A DNA stretch of 64,000 bases from Bradyrhizobium guangdongense (GTDB lineage Bacteria; Pseudomonadota; Alphaproteobacteria; Rhizobiales; Xanthobacteraceae), in assembly GCF_004114975.1 (NCBI RefSeq), contig NZ_CP030051.1, positions 6,909,501 to 6,973,500 on the forward strand, in the 5' to 3' direction. How positions within the stretch are numbered: the stretch's first letter is position 1; each line of letters opens with the position of its first letter. Below the pieces are notes generated by a model. It ran no database searches and was not told the DNA's origin. It was given only the letters and a program-made list of their open reading frames with translations. The position numbers were made by a program, and so were the translations under genes. Of this stretch, positions 41,476-51,545 are shown one piece after another.

Positions 41476-43599
41476 ATGCCGATGCGCGACACCATCACAC
41501 GCCTGCGCTACCGCTACTGGCCCGATCATCTCCTCGGTGAAATCCTGTCCAAGCGATGGACCGAGACAGCCATCCCGGTCATCCTTCTCCTGATCGTCGG
41601 CTTCGCCTTCAGCCGGTCCATCGACAATTTCCTGTCGCCTGCGAGCCTTGCGGACACCGCGCGCCAGGCCGGAGAGATCGGCTTCATTGCGCTCGGGCTC
41701 GCATTGGTGGTCATCGTCGGCGGCATCGATCTCTCTGTCGGGTCGATCTTTGCATTGACCGACTTCTGCGCCCTCTATCTGCTTGACGTCGCCGGCTGGC
41801 CGGTCCTGGCGGTGGTGGTCGCCACGCTGCTCTGCGGTGCCCTGCTCGGCGCCGTCAACGGCATCCTGGTAGGATATCTGCGACTGCGCGCCTTCATCAC
41901 CACGCTGATCACCCTGATCATCTATCGCTCGGCTTACGACCTGCTGATCCAGCGCTACTCCAACGCGATCGCCTCGGCCTTTCCCGATATTCCATCCTGG
42001 GATTTCATCGGCGCCGGTTCTGTGCTCGGCATTCCCACCGTAGCGCTCGCCTATATCGTCATCGCCATCTTCGGTCATATCTTTATGACGCGGCTGCGGC
42101 CGGGCTGGCACATCACCGCGATCGGCGGCTCGCGCCGCTCGGCCTATAATTCGGGCATCCCCGTTCGCCGCACGATCGCGCTCTGCTACGTCGCGAGCGG
42201 CGCACTGACCAGCATCGGCGCGTTGTTCTTCGCCTCCCGGCTCGGCACCGTCGGCGGCGATATTGGCGTTGGGCTGGAGGTGATCGTGCTGACCGCGACC
42301 GTGCTCGGCGGCATCACGCTCGGTGGCGGCAAAGGTTCGGTTGCCAAATCGGCGGTCGGCGTGCTGATCGTGCTCCTGATCACGAACGGTCTGACGACGA
42401 TGAACGCCCGCGGCGGCGTCAACCGCATGGCGCTCGCCGGCATCCTCCTCGTCGCCGCGATGGTCGACATCCGCTGGCAGAAGAACCGCACGCGTATCAT
42501 CAGCAAGGTCTACGTCGCGCCGACCTATCACGAGCTGCCGCCACCGCCATCGACCGAGATCGGACAAGGCGGCCCGTTCGAGCAGAATGACAAGCTGCGT
42601 GACGTCGAGGCGATCGGCCTCGGCCGTATCGAGGCGCCGGAGGATGTCATCCTAGACCGCCACGACAATCTCTATGCCGGCTCACGCCACGGCGACATCA
42701 TGCGCTTCCTGGCACCCGATTACAAAGAAATGGAGGTGTTCGCCCATATCGGCGGCCAGCCGCTCGGCATGGCTTTCGACCGCGACGACAATCTCTACGT
42801 CTGCATCGGCGGCATGGGGCTCTATCGCATCACGCCCGACGGCACGGTGGAAAAGGCGACCGACGAAACCAACCGCAGCATGCGTTCGGTCAACGACGAC
42901 AGCCGGCTGCGGCTCGCCGACGACCTCGACATCACCGATGACGGACTGATCTTCTTCTCCGAGGCAACGGTCCGCTACGAGATGGACGAATGGCCGATCG
43001 ACGGCTTGGAGGCGCGCGGCAACGGCCGCATCATCTGCTACGATACCAAGACCGGCACGACGCGCACCGAGCTGCGCGGCCTCAAATTTCCCAACGGGAT
43101 CTGCGTGGCCAGCGACGGCCAGTCGATCCTGTTCGCCGAAACCTTCGGCTGCTCGATCAAGCGCTATTGGTTCGCGGGGCCGAAGAAGGGCCAAGTCGAA
43201 GTCGTGATGGACAATCTGCCTGGATACCCCGACAACATCAACCTCGCCTCAGACGGCAATTACTGGCTCGCGTTGGTCGGCATGCGTAGCCCCTCGCTCG
43301 ATCTCGCCTGGAAGATGCCGGGCTTTCGCCGCCGCATGGCTAAGCGCGTGCCGGTCGACGAATGGCTGTTCCCCAACATCAACACCGGCTGCGTGGTCAA
43401 GTTCAACGAGCAGGGCAAGATCGTCGAGTCGTTCTGGGACCTGCACGGCGAAAATCATCCGATGATCACCTCGATGCGCGAGCATCGCGGCTACCTCTAT
43501 CTCGGCGGCATCCTCAATAACCGTATCGGTCGCTACAAGCTCGAAAATGCCGATCCGAACTTCGTCCAATATGACAAAAGGTGGGGGAAGCAGTCGTGA
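41476..43599 (+). CDS. ABC permease fused to a strictosidine-synthase/SMP-30-like beta-propeller
   Basis: A 707-aa fusion. Residues 1-345 are an RbsC-type permease (LALVVIVGGIDLSVGSIFAL, GGITLGGGKGSVAKSAVGVL). Residues 380-700 are a six-bladed propeller of the strictosidine-synthase/APMAP/SMP-30 class: EAPEDVILDRHDNLYAGSRH, NDDSRLRLADDLDITDDGLI, LKFPNGICVASDGQSILFAE and PGYPDNINLASDGNYWLALV. RbsC proteins end in the cytoplasm, so the propeller should face inward and could hydrolyse an imported lactone. Nothing suggests a frameshift or assembly join. An ATG two codons on is an alternative start. Confidence 0.9.
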   Translation: MPMRDTITRLRYRYWPDHLLGEILSKRWTETAIPVILLLIVGFAFSRSIDNFLSPASLADTARQAGEIGFIALGLALVVIVGGIDLSVGSIFALTDFCALYLLDVAGWPVLAVVVATLLCGALLGAVNGILVGYLRLRAFITTLITLIIYRSAYDLLIQRYSNAIASAFPDIPSWDFIGAGSVLGIPTVALAYIVIAIFGHIFMTRLRPGWHITAIGGSRRSAYNSGIPVRRTIALCYVASGALTSIGALFFASRLGTVGGDIGVGLEVIVLTATVLGGITLGGGKGSVAKSAVGVLIVLLITNGLTTMNARGGVNRMALAGILLVAAMVDIRWQKNRTRIISKVYVAPTYHELPPPPSTEIGQGGPFEQNDKLRDVEAIGLGRIEAPEDVILDRHDNLYAGSRHGDIMRFLAPDYKEMEVFAHIGGQPLGMAFDRDDNLYVCIGGMGLYRITPDGTVEKATDETNRSMRSVNDDSRLRLADDLDITDDGLIFFSEATVRYEMDEWPIDGLEARGNGRIICYDTKTGTTRTELRGLKFPNGICVASDGQSILFAETFGCSIKRYWFAGPKKGQVEVVMDNLPGYPDNINLASDGNYWLALVGMRSPSLDLAWKMPGFRRRMAKRVPVDEWLFPNINTGCVVKFNEQGKIVESFWDLHGENHPMITSMREHRGYLYLGGILNNRIGRYKLENADPNFVQYDKRWGKQS

Positions 43600-44693
43600 T
43601 CGCCGCCGTCAGGGACTTCGCCAACCGTTTTCTCGGGCGCGGCGAGGCCACCATTACCGTGCCGTCCTTCGACGGCGCATTGAAGCCCAACCAGAGACTG
43701 GAAGCGGCCGAGACCTTGCTGACATGCGAGGCTCCCGAAGACCTCGCCACCGATGGAAGCAGCCTCTTCATCGCCGACGGGCGGCGGTTGATGTGCCTGA
43801 CAGGCGGCACCGCATCGGAGGTGCGCAGCTTCGAGCAACCGATCTCGGCACTCTGTAGCCTTCCCGGCGGCGGCCTTGCCGTCGCGCTCGGAGGGCGCGA
43901 GGTCCGCCTTTACGCCAGCCCCTCGACAGACCAGCCAAGCGCGACGTTCGCCGACGCCGCGTTCAACGCGATCAATGCGTTGGCGCTGGCGGACGACAAC
44001 ACGCTGATCGCGACGGACGGCTCGACGACATCAGGTGTCGAGGATTGGGCGCGCGACCTGCTCGAGCTCAACCGGACCGGCCGCGTGTTCAAGCTTGATC
44101 CCCGCAACAAGACCGTGACGTGCCTAGCCCAGGGGCTGGGCTATGCCTTCGGCGCCTGCGCACGCGGCAATTCCGTGCTGGTCAGCGAGAGCTGGCGTCA
44201 TCGCCTCGTTCTCGTCGCGCCCGGCGCATCGCCAAAAACCGTGCTTGCTCACCTCCCTGTCTATCCGTCGCGGCTGTCGAAGGCTTCCGGTGGAGGCTAC
44301 TGGCTCACCGCCTTCACCGCACGGACCCAACTCGTCGAGTTCGTGTTGCGCGAGCCGGGCTATAGGCGCCGGATGATGGCGGAGATCGATCCGGCGTATT
44401 GGGTTGCGCCGCGCCTGCGTTCCGGGCGTTCGTTCAAGGAGCCGATGCAGGGCGCGCACATCAAGACCATGGGCTTGATCAAACCGTGGGCGCCGCCGCG
44501 CTCCTACGGCCTCGTCATCCGTCTCGATGCGGACGGCCAGCCGCTCTATTCGCTGCACAGCAGGGTCGACGGCATCAATCACGGCGTCGTCGCCGCCATG
44601 GAGCTCGGCGACGATCTCGTCCTGATCGCCAAAGGACCGGGCCGTGTCCTGCGATTGCCCCTTGCCTGCCTTGCCGAGGAGATCAGGACATGA
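43596..44693 (+). CDS. stand-alone SMP-30-like beta-propeller protein
   Basis: A 365-aa cytoplasmic protein starting with GTG that overlaps the fusion gene stop by four bases (GTGA). Propeller-type repeats include EAPEDLATDGSSLFIADGRR, NALALADDNTLIATDGSTTS and AQGLGYAFGACARGNSVLVS. It has no signal peptide. It resembles the propeller half of the preceding fusion (both carry EAPED, SWRHRL-type and PGYRRRMM/PGFRRRMA segments), pointing to an ancient duplication. Possible role: lactonase or sugar-acid binding. It overlaps the ATPase start by four bases. Confidence 0.85.
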   Translation: MIAAVRDFANRFLGRGEATITVPSFDGALKPNQRLEAAETLLTCEAPEDLATDGSSLFIADGRRLMCLTGGTASEVRSFEQPISALCSLPGGGLAVALGGREVRLYASPSTDQPSATFADAAFNAINALALADDNTLIATDGSTTSGVEDWARDLLELNRTGRVFKLDPRNKTVTCLAQGLGYAFGACARGNSVLVSESWRHRLVLVAPGASPKTVLAHLPVYPSRLSKASGGGYWLTAFTARTQLVEFVLREPGYRRRMMAEIDPAYWVAPRLRSGRSFKEPMQGAHIKTMGLIKPWAPPRSYGLVIRLDADGQPLYSLHSRVDGINHGVVAAMELGDDLVLIAKGPGRVLRLPLACLAEEIRT

Positions 44694-46186
44694 GCGACAT
44701 CGCACTCTCGCTGCGCAAGGCGACAAAGCTCTACGCCGGCGTGCCCGCCATCGACGGAGTCGACTTCGACCTCCGCCGCGGCGAGATCCATGCACTCGTC
44801 GGCGAGAACGGCGCCGGCAAGTCGACCCTCACCAAGGTCATGGCCGGCGTGGTGACGCTGACCTCGGGGAGCATGACGATCGACGGCGCCGAGGTCGCAC
44901 CGAAGACGCCGCTGGAGGCGCGCAATCTCGGCATCGCCATGGTGTTCCAGGAGAACAGCCTGGTACCGACCATGACGGTCGCGCAAAACCTGTTTCTCGG
45001 ACAGGAGAAGTTCTACAACCGCCTGCGCGGCATCTACATCGCCGCACAGCAATTCCTGCAATCGCTCAATTTCGACGTCACGCCGACCGCCACCGTCAGC
45101 GGCCTCGGTGCGGCCAAGAAGCAGATGGTGGAGATCGCGCGCGCGGTCCTGCACCGCGCCAAGGTCATCATCTTCGACGAGCCGACAGCGTCGCTGACGC
45201 CGGAAGAGAAGAAATACTTCTTCGACCTGGTCCGCGACCTCAAAAAGCGCGGCGTCTCGATCGTCTTCATCTCGCATGCCCTGGAAGAGGCTCTGCTGCT
45301 CGCCGACCGCATCACCGTGCTGCGGGACGGCAAACATGTCGTGACCGACGATGTCGGCAGGTTCGACCGCGCGGCGATCGTGCAGGCCATGGTCGGACGC
45401 GATCTCTCCAACACGCTCTATGGTGCACGAAAGAGCAGCGTGCGGCCGGCCGGCGCACGGGTGCTCACCGTGCAAAACTTGAAGATGGCGCCGATGGTGA
45501 AGAATAATTCGCTGTCGGTGTTCGCGGGGCAGATCACGGGTGTATTTGGCCTCGTCGGTGCGGGCCGTACGGAGACGTTCAAGATTGTTGCCGGCGTGCT
45601 CAAGCGCGACTTCTTCCATGGCGGCGAGATCCTGCTGCACGACCAGCCGGTGCGCTATCGGGTGCCGGCGCCTGCCGTCAAAGCCGGCATCGCCTATGTC
45701 ACGGAGGATCGCAAGATCGAGGGGTTCTTCGAGACGGCCTCGATCGCGCGCAACATTTATCTTGGACTTCTGTCGAAGTTTCCGCGAGGCCGCGCGCTGC
45801 TATCGCGGCGGGAAGCGGATGCCGTCGGCAAGACCTGGATCGAGCGGCTCAAGGTTCGGGCCATCGGCGATCATGGCAAGGTCGTCGAGCTTTCCGGCGG
45901 CAATCAGCAGAAAGTGGTGATCGCGAAATCGCTGGTGCAGGAGCCTGATTTGATCATCTTCGACGAGCCGACCCGCGGCGTCGACGTCGGCGCCATCGTC
46001 GAGATCCACGAGTTGATCAATCGACTAGCTGACGAGGGCAAGGCGGTCGTGGTCATCTCGTCCTATCTGCCCGAGATCATGGCGCTCTCCGACCGCATCC
46101 TGGTCTCCCGCCAGGGCAAGGTCGTGGAGGAGTTCTCCGCGCTGGAGGCCACGGAGGAGAAGATCATGTATGCGGCAATTCACTAG
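44690..46186 (+). CDS. sugar-type ABC transporter ATPase with two nucleotide-binding domains
   Basis: A 498-aa RbsA-like ATPase. Domain 1 has Walker A GENGAGKSTLTK and Walker B VIIFDEPTAS, but its signature is altered to GLGAAKKQMVEIARA. Domain 2 has the family's usual degenerate Walker A (GLVGAGRTETFK), a good signature LSGGNQQKVVIAKSL and Walker B LIIFDEPTRGVDVGA. So only the site formed by Walker A of domain 1 and the signature of domain 2 should hydrolyse ATP. It overlaps the upstream propeller gene by four bases (ATGA) and ends the operon. Confidence 0.92.
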   Translation: MSDIALSLRKATKLYAGVPAIDGVDFDLRRGEIHALVGENGAGKSTLTKVMAGVVTLTSGSMTIDGAEVAPKTPLEARNLGIAMVFQENSLVPTMTVAQNLFLGQEKFYNRLRGIYIAAQQFLQSLNFDVTPTATVSGLGAAKKQMVEIARAVLHRAKVIIFDEPTASLTPEEKKYFFDLVRDLKKRGVSIVFISHALEEALLLADRITVLRDGKHVVTDDVGRFDRAAIVQAMVGRDLSNTLYGARKSSVRPAGARVLTVQNLKMAPMVKNNSLSVFAGQITGVFGLVGAGRTETFKIVAGVLKRDFFHGGEILLHDQPVRYRVPAPAVKAGIAYVTEDRKIEGFFETASIARNIYLGLLSKFPRGRALLSRREADAVGKTWIERLKVRAIGDHGKVVELSGGNQQKVVIAKSLVQEPDLIIFDEPTRGVDVGAIVEIHELINRLADEGKAVVVISSYLPEIMALSDRILVSRQGKVVEEFSALEATEEKIMYAAIH

Positions 46187-46267
46187 ATCTTGAATTCATA
46201 CGGCGTTACCCGGTGCGCTCCAGGTCGATGAATTGCCTGAGCCTTGGGCAGAGGCGATAGCCGCTAT

Positions 46268-46281
46268 CTGATCTGCATCAA
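46268..46281. promoter_or_regulatory. FNR/FixK-type box
   Basis: CTGAT-ctgc-ATCAA differs from the TTGAT-N4-ATCAA consensus only at the first base. It lies 104 bases before the HlyD-type gene at 46385 and about 42 bases before a plausible transcription start. It suggests control by FixK2 or FnrN under low oxygen. Confidence 0.5.
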
Positions 46282-46302
46282 GCTGCGCTGCAAAAATCGC
46301 TG

Positions 46303-46355
46303 CATGTTACGCAAGGCCTTCCGCACAGTCAGCGGTCAGGCCGTTTCGTAACATG
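46303..46355. promoter_or_regulatory. 53-base nested inverted repeat before the exporter operon
   Basis: The outer arms are CATGTTACG and CGTAACATG (9 bases, perfect). The inner arms are GGCCT and AGGCC. It ends 29 bases before the start codon. It may be an operator pair for a dimeric repressor, or an mRNA hairpin in the leader. It begins just downstream of the FNR-like box. Confidence 0.55.
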
Positions 46356-46384
46356 TGGGCGCCGCCGCGCGGCGTTATAAACAA

Positions 46385-47452
46385 ATGAACTTTGCACCGG
46401 GTCGCGTCCTCGCCGCGATCGCCATCGTCCTCGCGGGCGGCGGCTACTACTATTGGCAGCATCGCGATTCCAATCCACTGCCGCCGGGCTTCGCCCGCGG
46501 CAACGGTCGCATCGAGGCAGTCGAGATCGACATCGCCACCAAGACGCCGGGCCGGATCCGCGAGATCCTGGTCAACGAAGGGGATTTCGTCAGTGCGGGC
46601 CAGGTTCTGGCGCGCATGGACACCGAGCAGTTGCAGGCCCAGCGCCGGCAGGCCGAAGCGCAGCTCCAGCGCGCTACGATCAACGTCGAGACCGCAAAGA
46701 GCCTCGTCAACCAGCGCGAGGCCGAGCGCAAGGCTGCCGAGGCCGTGGTCGACCAGCGTGTCGCGCAGCTCGACACCACGAGCCGCAAGCTCGATCGCTC
46801 CGAGCAATTGATCAAGACGAGCGCGGTGTCGCAGCAGGTGCTGGATGATGATCGCTCCGCCAATGCCACTGCGAAGGCCGCACTCGCCGCGGCTCAGGCC
46901 CAGGTGGCGGCATCGGAAGCCGCAATCAGCTCCTCGCGCGCCATGGTAATCGATGCCGGCGCCGCCGTCGACGCAGCGAAGGCTGCCATCGAAAGCATTA
47001 ACGCCGACCTCAATGACAGCGTCTTGAAGGCGCCGCGCGAGGGCCGCGTGCAATATCGCGTGTCGCAGCCGGGCGAGGTGCTCGCGGCCGGCGGTCGCGT
47101 CCTCAACATGGTCGATCTCGGCGACGTCTACATGACGTTTTTTCTGCCGACGGCCGATGCCGGACGGGTCGCCATTGGTACCGAGGTCCGCCTCGTGCTC
47201 GATGCCATCCCGCAATACGTGATTCCAGCCAAGGCCACCTTCGTCGCCGACGTCGCGCAATTCACGCCCAAGACGGTCGAGACCGAGGAAGAGCGCCAGA
47301 AACTGATGTTCCGGATCAAGGCGCATATCGCGCCCGACCTTCTGCGTCGGCACATCGAACACGTGAAGACCGGCCTGCCCGGCATGGCCTATGTGCAGCT
47401 CGATCCAGCCGCGCAATGGCCCGACACCCTCAAGATCAAGCTGACCCGATGA
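46385..47452 (+). CDS. HlyD-family membrane fusion protein (YhiI-like)
   Basis: A 355-aa periplasmic adaptor with one N-terminal membrane helix (residues 6-22, [19 protein letters not shown]), a lipoyl-like half motif ([20 protein letters not shown]), a long alpha-helical hairpin (about 75-200) rich in Ala, Glu and Arg, and a beta-barrel with [20 protein letters not shown]. It links the inner-membrane ABC pump encoded next to an outer-membrane channel. The ATG at 46385 is preferred over 46355 because it begins just before the anchor helix. Its stop overlaps the next start by four bases. Confidence 0.9.
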   Translation: MNFAPGRVLAAIAIVLAGGGYYYWQHRDSNPLPPGFARGNGRIEAVEIDIATKTPGRIREILVNEGDFVSAGQVLARMDTEQLQAQRRQAEAQLQRATINVETAKSLVNQREAERKAAEAVVDQRVAQLDTTSRKLDRSEQLIKTSAVSQQVLDDDRSANATAKAALAAAQAQVAASEAAISSSRAMVIDAGAAVDAAKAAIESINADLNDSVLKAPREGRVQYRVSQPGEVLAAGGRVLNMVDLGDVYMTFFLPTADAGRVAIGTEVRLVLDAIPQYVIPAKATFVADVAQFTPKTVETEEERQKLMFRIKAHIAPDLLRRHIEHVKTGLPGMAYVQLDPAAQWPDTLKIKLTR

Positions 47453-50223
47453 ATGCGAGTGCCACAGCCGACGTCACGGCCACCGCTGGCAGCGTCGTGC
47501 GCCTGGACGGTGTGGGCCTGAGTTACGGCAACATCCGGGCACTCGATGCCATCACGCTCGACCTGCCATCCGGCTGCATGGTCGGCCTGATCGGCCCCGA
47601 CGGCGTCGGCAAGTCGAGCCTGTTCGCGCTGATCGCCGGCGCACGTGAAATTCAGGAGGGGAGCATCCATGTGCTCGGCGGCGACATGGCGAGTTCGCGC
47701 CATCGCCGCAACGTATGCCCCGACATCGCCTACATGCCACAGGGACTCGGCAAGAACCTGTATCCGACGCTGTCCGTGTTCGAGAATATCGACTTCTTTG
47801 GCCGTCTGTTCGGACACGACAAGGCGGAGCGGAACAGGCGCATCGCCGGCCTGTTGCGCGACACGGGTCTCACGCCCTTCGCCGACCGGCCGGCGACGAA
47901 ACTTTCCGGCGGAATGAAACAGAAGGTCGGCCTCTGCTGCGCCCTGATCCACGATCCGGAGTTGCTGATCCTGGACGAACCCACCACCGGCGTTGATCCC
48001 TTGTCGCGGCGCCAGTTTTGGGAATTGATCGCCTCGATCCGCAACGGCCGCCCCGGCATGAGCGTGATCGTCTCGACCGCCTATATGGAAGAGGCCGCGC
48101 AATTCGACTTCCTGATTGCGATGAACGCCGGCCGCGTGCTAGCGACGGGAACGCCCGCCGAACTCAAGGCGCAGACCGGCGCCGAGACACTAGATGAGGC
48201 GTTCATCCGCCTTCTGCCCGAGGCAGACCGCGGCAACCACACCAGCGTCGTTATCCCGCCCCGCCGCGAAGATCATGACGAGATCGCGATCGAGGCCGAC
48301 CATCTGACCCGGCGGTTCAATGACTTCGTTGCCGTGGAGGACGTCAGCTTCCGCATCAGGAAAGGCGAGATCTTCGGTTTCCTCGGCTCGAACGGCTGCG
48401 GCAAGACCACGACCATGAAAATGCTCACCGGCCTATTGCCGGTGAGTGAGGGCAACGCACGACTTTTCGGTAAGCCAATCGATGCCGGCGACATGTCGAT
48501 ACGGCGGCGCATCGGCTACATGTCGCAGGGCTTTTCGCTCTATTCGGAGCTGACGGTCACGCAAAACCTCGATCTGCATGCGCGGCTGTTCGAGCTGCCG
48601 GCGGACGCCATTGCCGCACGCATCGACGAGATGATCGCAAGGTTCGATCTTGCAGACGTCGCGGAATCCCTCCCCGACGCGCTGCCGCTCGGGCTGCGGC
48701 AACGTTTGTCGCTGGCGGTCGCCATGATCCATGGTCCCGACATCCTCATCCTCGACGAGCCCACTTCCGGGGTTGATCCCGTGGCCCGCGATCGCTTCTG
48801 GCAAATCCTCGCCGAGCTCTCGCGCAAGGACAACGTCACCATCTTCGTCTCCACGCATTTCATGAACGAGGCGGAGCGCTGCGACCGTATCTCGCTGATG
48901 CATGCGGGCCGGGTTCTGACGTCGGACACGCCGGCGGCGATCGTCGCCGCACGCGGCGCTGCCACACTGGAGCAGGCCTTCATCGCCTGCCTCGAGGAGG
49001 CGATCGCCGACGATAGCGAGACGACTCGCCAGCCCGCCACCGTATCAGCCGAGACCAGGGCAACGACGGCGACCACGCCACGCAAACGCGGCGCGAGGTT
49101 CAACCTGACCCGCATGCTGGCCTATTCCCGGCGCGAGGCGCTCGAACTGCGGCGCGATCCGATCCGCGCCACGCTCGCGATTCTCGGCAGCGTGCTGCTG
49201 CTGTTCGTGCTCGGCTACGGCATCAGCATGGACGTCGAGAACCTGACCTTCGCCGTGCTTGACCGCGACGACAGTGCGATCAGCCGCGACTACAGCCTTC
49301 AGATCGCAGGCTCGCGCTACTTTACCGAGAAATCCGCGATCACCGACTACGCCGATCTCGACCGCCGCATGCGCGCAGGCCAGATCGGCCTTGCCATCGA
49401 ACTGCCGCCCGGGTTCGGCCGCGACGTCAGCCGAGGCCGGCATGTCGAGATCGGCGCCTGGGTCGACGGCGCCAATCCCACCCGCGCCGAAACGCTGCGC
49501 TCCTATGCCCAGGCGATCCATGCGACCTGGCTGGCCCAGAAGGGCCGGGAGCTCTATGGCGAAGCCGCAATCGCCGGGTCCTACCAGCTCCAGCTGCGCT
49601 ACCGCTACAATCCCGACGTCAGGAGCGTTGTCGCCATGGCGCCCGGAATCATTCCGTTGCTCCTGATCATGATTCCGGCAGTGCTCGCTGCGCTCGCGGT
49701 GGTGCGCGAGAAGGAGCTCGGCTCGATCGTCAATTTCTACGTGACGCCGGTGACGCGGCTGGAATTCCTGCTCGGCACGCAACTGCCCTACGTCGTGCTG
49801 GCGTTCGGAAACTTCCTTCTCCTGGTCGGGTTCGCGCTGACCGTCTTCGGCGTGCCTTTCACCGGCAGCTTTGCCACCTACGCGCTCGCCGCCCTGCTCT
49901 ACGTCACAGCCACGACCGGCATGGGGCTGGTGATCTCGGCCTTCATGAAGAGCCAGATCGCGGCCCTGTTCGGCACGGTGCTGATCACACTGATTCCTGC
50001 GATCCAGTATTCCGGACTGATCGATCCGGTGTCGTCGCTCCAGGGGCTCGGTGCGCTGATCGGACGAATCTATCCCACCACCTATTTCGTCACGATCTCG
50101 CGCGGCACCTTCTCCAAGGGCCTGTCGTTCGAAACGCTGCACAACGACCTGCTGGCGCTTGCCATCATGGTCCCGGTGCTGGTGACGGCCGGCGCAATGC
50201 TGCTGAAGAAACAGGCCCGCTGA
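47449..50223 (+). CDS. RbbA-like fused ABC ATPase-ATPase-permease
   Basis: A 924-aa protein. Domain 1 (about 20-240) has [19 protein letters not shown] and [15 protein letters not shown]. Domain 2 (about 275-500) has [10 protein letters not shown], a weaker signature [12 protein letters not shown] and [15 protein letters not shown]. An ABC-2 type permease half follows (about 550-920; [20 protein letters not shown]). The order and length match E. coli RbbA/YhiH, and its neighbours match YhiI and YhhJ. The complex exports an unknown substrate or acts on ribosome-associated factors. ATGA overlap with the adaptor gene. Confidence 0.92.
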   Translation: MNASATADVTATAGSVVRLDGVGLSYGNIRALDAITLDLPSGCMVGLIGPDGVGKSSLFALIAGAREIQEGSIHVLGGDMASSRHRRNVCPDIAYMPQGLGKNLYPTLSVFENIDFFGRLFGHDKAERNRRIAGLLRDTGLTPFADRPATKLSGGMKQKVGLCCALIHDPELLILDEPTTGVDPLSRRQFWELIASIRNGRPGMSVIVSTAYMEEAAQFDFLIAMNAGRVLATGTPAELKAQTGAETLDEAFIRLLPEADRGNHTSVVIPPRREDHDEIAIEADHLTRRFNDFVAVEDVSFRIRKGEIFGFLGSNGCGKTTTMKMLTGLLPVSEGNARLFGKPIDAGDMSIRRRIGYMSQGFSLYSELTVTQNLDLHARLFELPADAIAARIDEMIARFDLADVAESLPDALPLGLRQRLSLAVAMIHGPDILILDEPTSGVDPVARDRFWQILAELSRKDNVTIFVSTHFMNEAERCDRISLMHAGRVLTSDTPAAIVAARGAATLEQAFIACLEEAIADDSETTRQPATVSAETRATTATTPRKRGARFNLTRMLAYSRREALELRRDPIRATLAILGSVLLLFVLGYGISMDVENLTFAVLDRDDSAISRDYSLQIAGSRYFTEKSAITDYADLDRRMRAGQIGLAIELPPGFGRDVSRGRHVEIGAWVDGANPTRAETLRSYAQAIHATWLAQKGRELYGEAAIAGSYQLQLRYRYNPDVRSVVAMAPGIIPLLLIMIPAVLAALAVVREKELGSIVNFYVTPVTRLEFLLGTQLPYVVLAFGNFLLLVGFALTVFGVPFTGSFATYALAALLYVTATTGMGLVISAFMKSQIAALFGTVLITLIPAIQYSGLIDPVSSLQGLGALIGRIYPTTYFVTISRGTFSKGLSFETLHNDLLALAIMVPVLVTAGAMLLKKQAR

Positions 50224-50225
50224 TC

Positions 50226-51338
50226 ATGCGCATCGATAACGTGCTTCAACTCGGCATCAAGGAGCTGCGCGGCCTCGTCCGTGATCCGATGCTGCTCGTG
50301 CTCATCGTCTATTCCTTTACGCTGGCGGTCTACGCCGGCGCGAAGGCGTTGCCGGAAACCCTCAACCGCGCCGCGATCGCCATCGTCGACGAGGATCATT
50401 CGCCGGTCTCGACCCGCATCGGGATGGCATTCACCGCGCCGTATTTCTCCGAGCCGCGTCTGATCTCGCAATACGAAATGGACCGCAGGATGGATGCGGG
50501 GCTCGACACGTTCGCGCTCGACATTCCGCCGGACTTCCAGCGCGACCTGCTGGCGCGAAAGTCGCCGGCGATCCAGCTCAATATCGATGCGACGCGCATC
50601 TCGCAGGCCTTCAACGGCGGCGGCTATGTCGAGCAGATCGTCGGCGCGGAAATCGCCGAATTCCTGGCCCGTACGCGCGATGCGCAGGCGCCGCCGATCG
50701 AGCTGGCACTGCGGGCACGCTTCAACCCGGAACTGACGAAGTCCTGGTTCGGCGCCATCGACCACGTGATCACCTCGATCACCATGCTCTCGATCATCCT
50801 GACCGGTGCGGCGCTGATCCGCGAGCGCGAGCACGGCACGATCGAGCATCTCCTGGTGATGCCGGTCACGCCGCTGGAGATCATGGTGAGCAAGGTCTGG
50901 TCGATGGGAGCGGTGGTGCTGGTCGCCTCCGCTTTGTCGATCGTGTTCGTGGTGAAGGGATGGCTGGCTGTGACCATCGACGGCTCGGTGGCGCTGTTCC
51001 TGCTCGGCGCGGCGCTGCAACTCTTCGCTACCACCAGCATGGGCATTTTTCTCGCAACCGTTGCCGGGTCGATGCCGCAGTTCGGGCTGCTGCTGATCAT
51101 GATCCTGCTGCCGTTGCAGACCCTGTCCGGCAGCATGACGCCGCGGGAGAGCATGCCGCAATTCGTCCAGGACATCATGCTGGCGGCACCGAACACGCAT
51201 TTCGTGATGCTCGCCCAGGCCATCCTGTTCCGCGGCGCCGGCCTCGAAGCCGTCTGGCCGCAGCTTCTCGCGCTCGCGCTGATCGGCGTCGTCTTCTTCC
51301 TGATCGCGCTACGGCGTTTCCGGGCCTTCCTGGCCTAG
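50226..51338 (+). CDS. ABC-2 type permease (YhhJ-like)
   Basis: A 370-aa permease with one N-terminal helix, a large periplasmic loop (about 40-175) and five C-terminal helices. EREHGTIEHLLVMPVTPLEI is the conserved ABC-2 cytoplasmic segment; PLQTLSGSMTPRESMPQFVQ lies late in the protein. It pairs with the permease half of the preceding RbbA-like protein. It starts two bases after that stop and ends the operon. Confidence 0.92.
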   Translation: MRIDNVLQLGIKELRGLVRDPMLLVLIVYSFTLAVYAGAKALPETLNRAAIAIVDEDHSPVSTRIGMAFTAPYFSEPRLISQYEMDRRMDAGLDTFALDIPPDFQRDLLARKSPAIQLNIDATRISQAFNGGGYVEQIVGAEIAEFLARTRDAQAPPIELALRARFNPELTKSWFGAIDHVITSITMLSIILTGAALIREREHGTIEHLLVMPVTPLEIMVSKVWSMGAVVLVASALSIVFVVKGWLAVTIDGSVALFLLGAALQLFATTSMGIFLATVAGSMPQFGLLLIMILLPLQTLSGSMTPRESMPQFVQDIMLAAPNTHFVMLAQAILFRGAGLEAVWPQLLALALIGVVFFLIALRRFRAFLA

Positions 51339-51545
51339 CCATAGCGGCGTTCAATGGTGCTCGTACATCAGATTGTCGAAGCGGCGCGATTGCCTTGCCG
51401 CCGGCGCAAGGGACTTGTCGTCACAGCGCGGCCGCCCTGCTCCCAAAAAGCAAAAACAACCCCATGCACAGTAGCTAAATCCTTGCAAAATTTATGAAAT
51501 TCATTCCGCCCGCCGGGCAGAAGCGCACGCCGACGCCACGGCACG

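Noticed and set aside
46385..51338. The YhiI-RbbA-YhhJ type exporter as the dedicated exporter of the double-glycine peptides.
   Set aside because: None of the three proteins contains a C39 peptidase domain, which is needed to cut GG leaders, and the operon is on the opposite strand with its own regulatory sites. A role cannot be excluded but is not supported.
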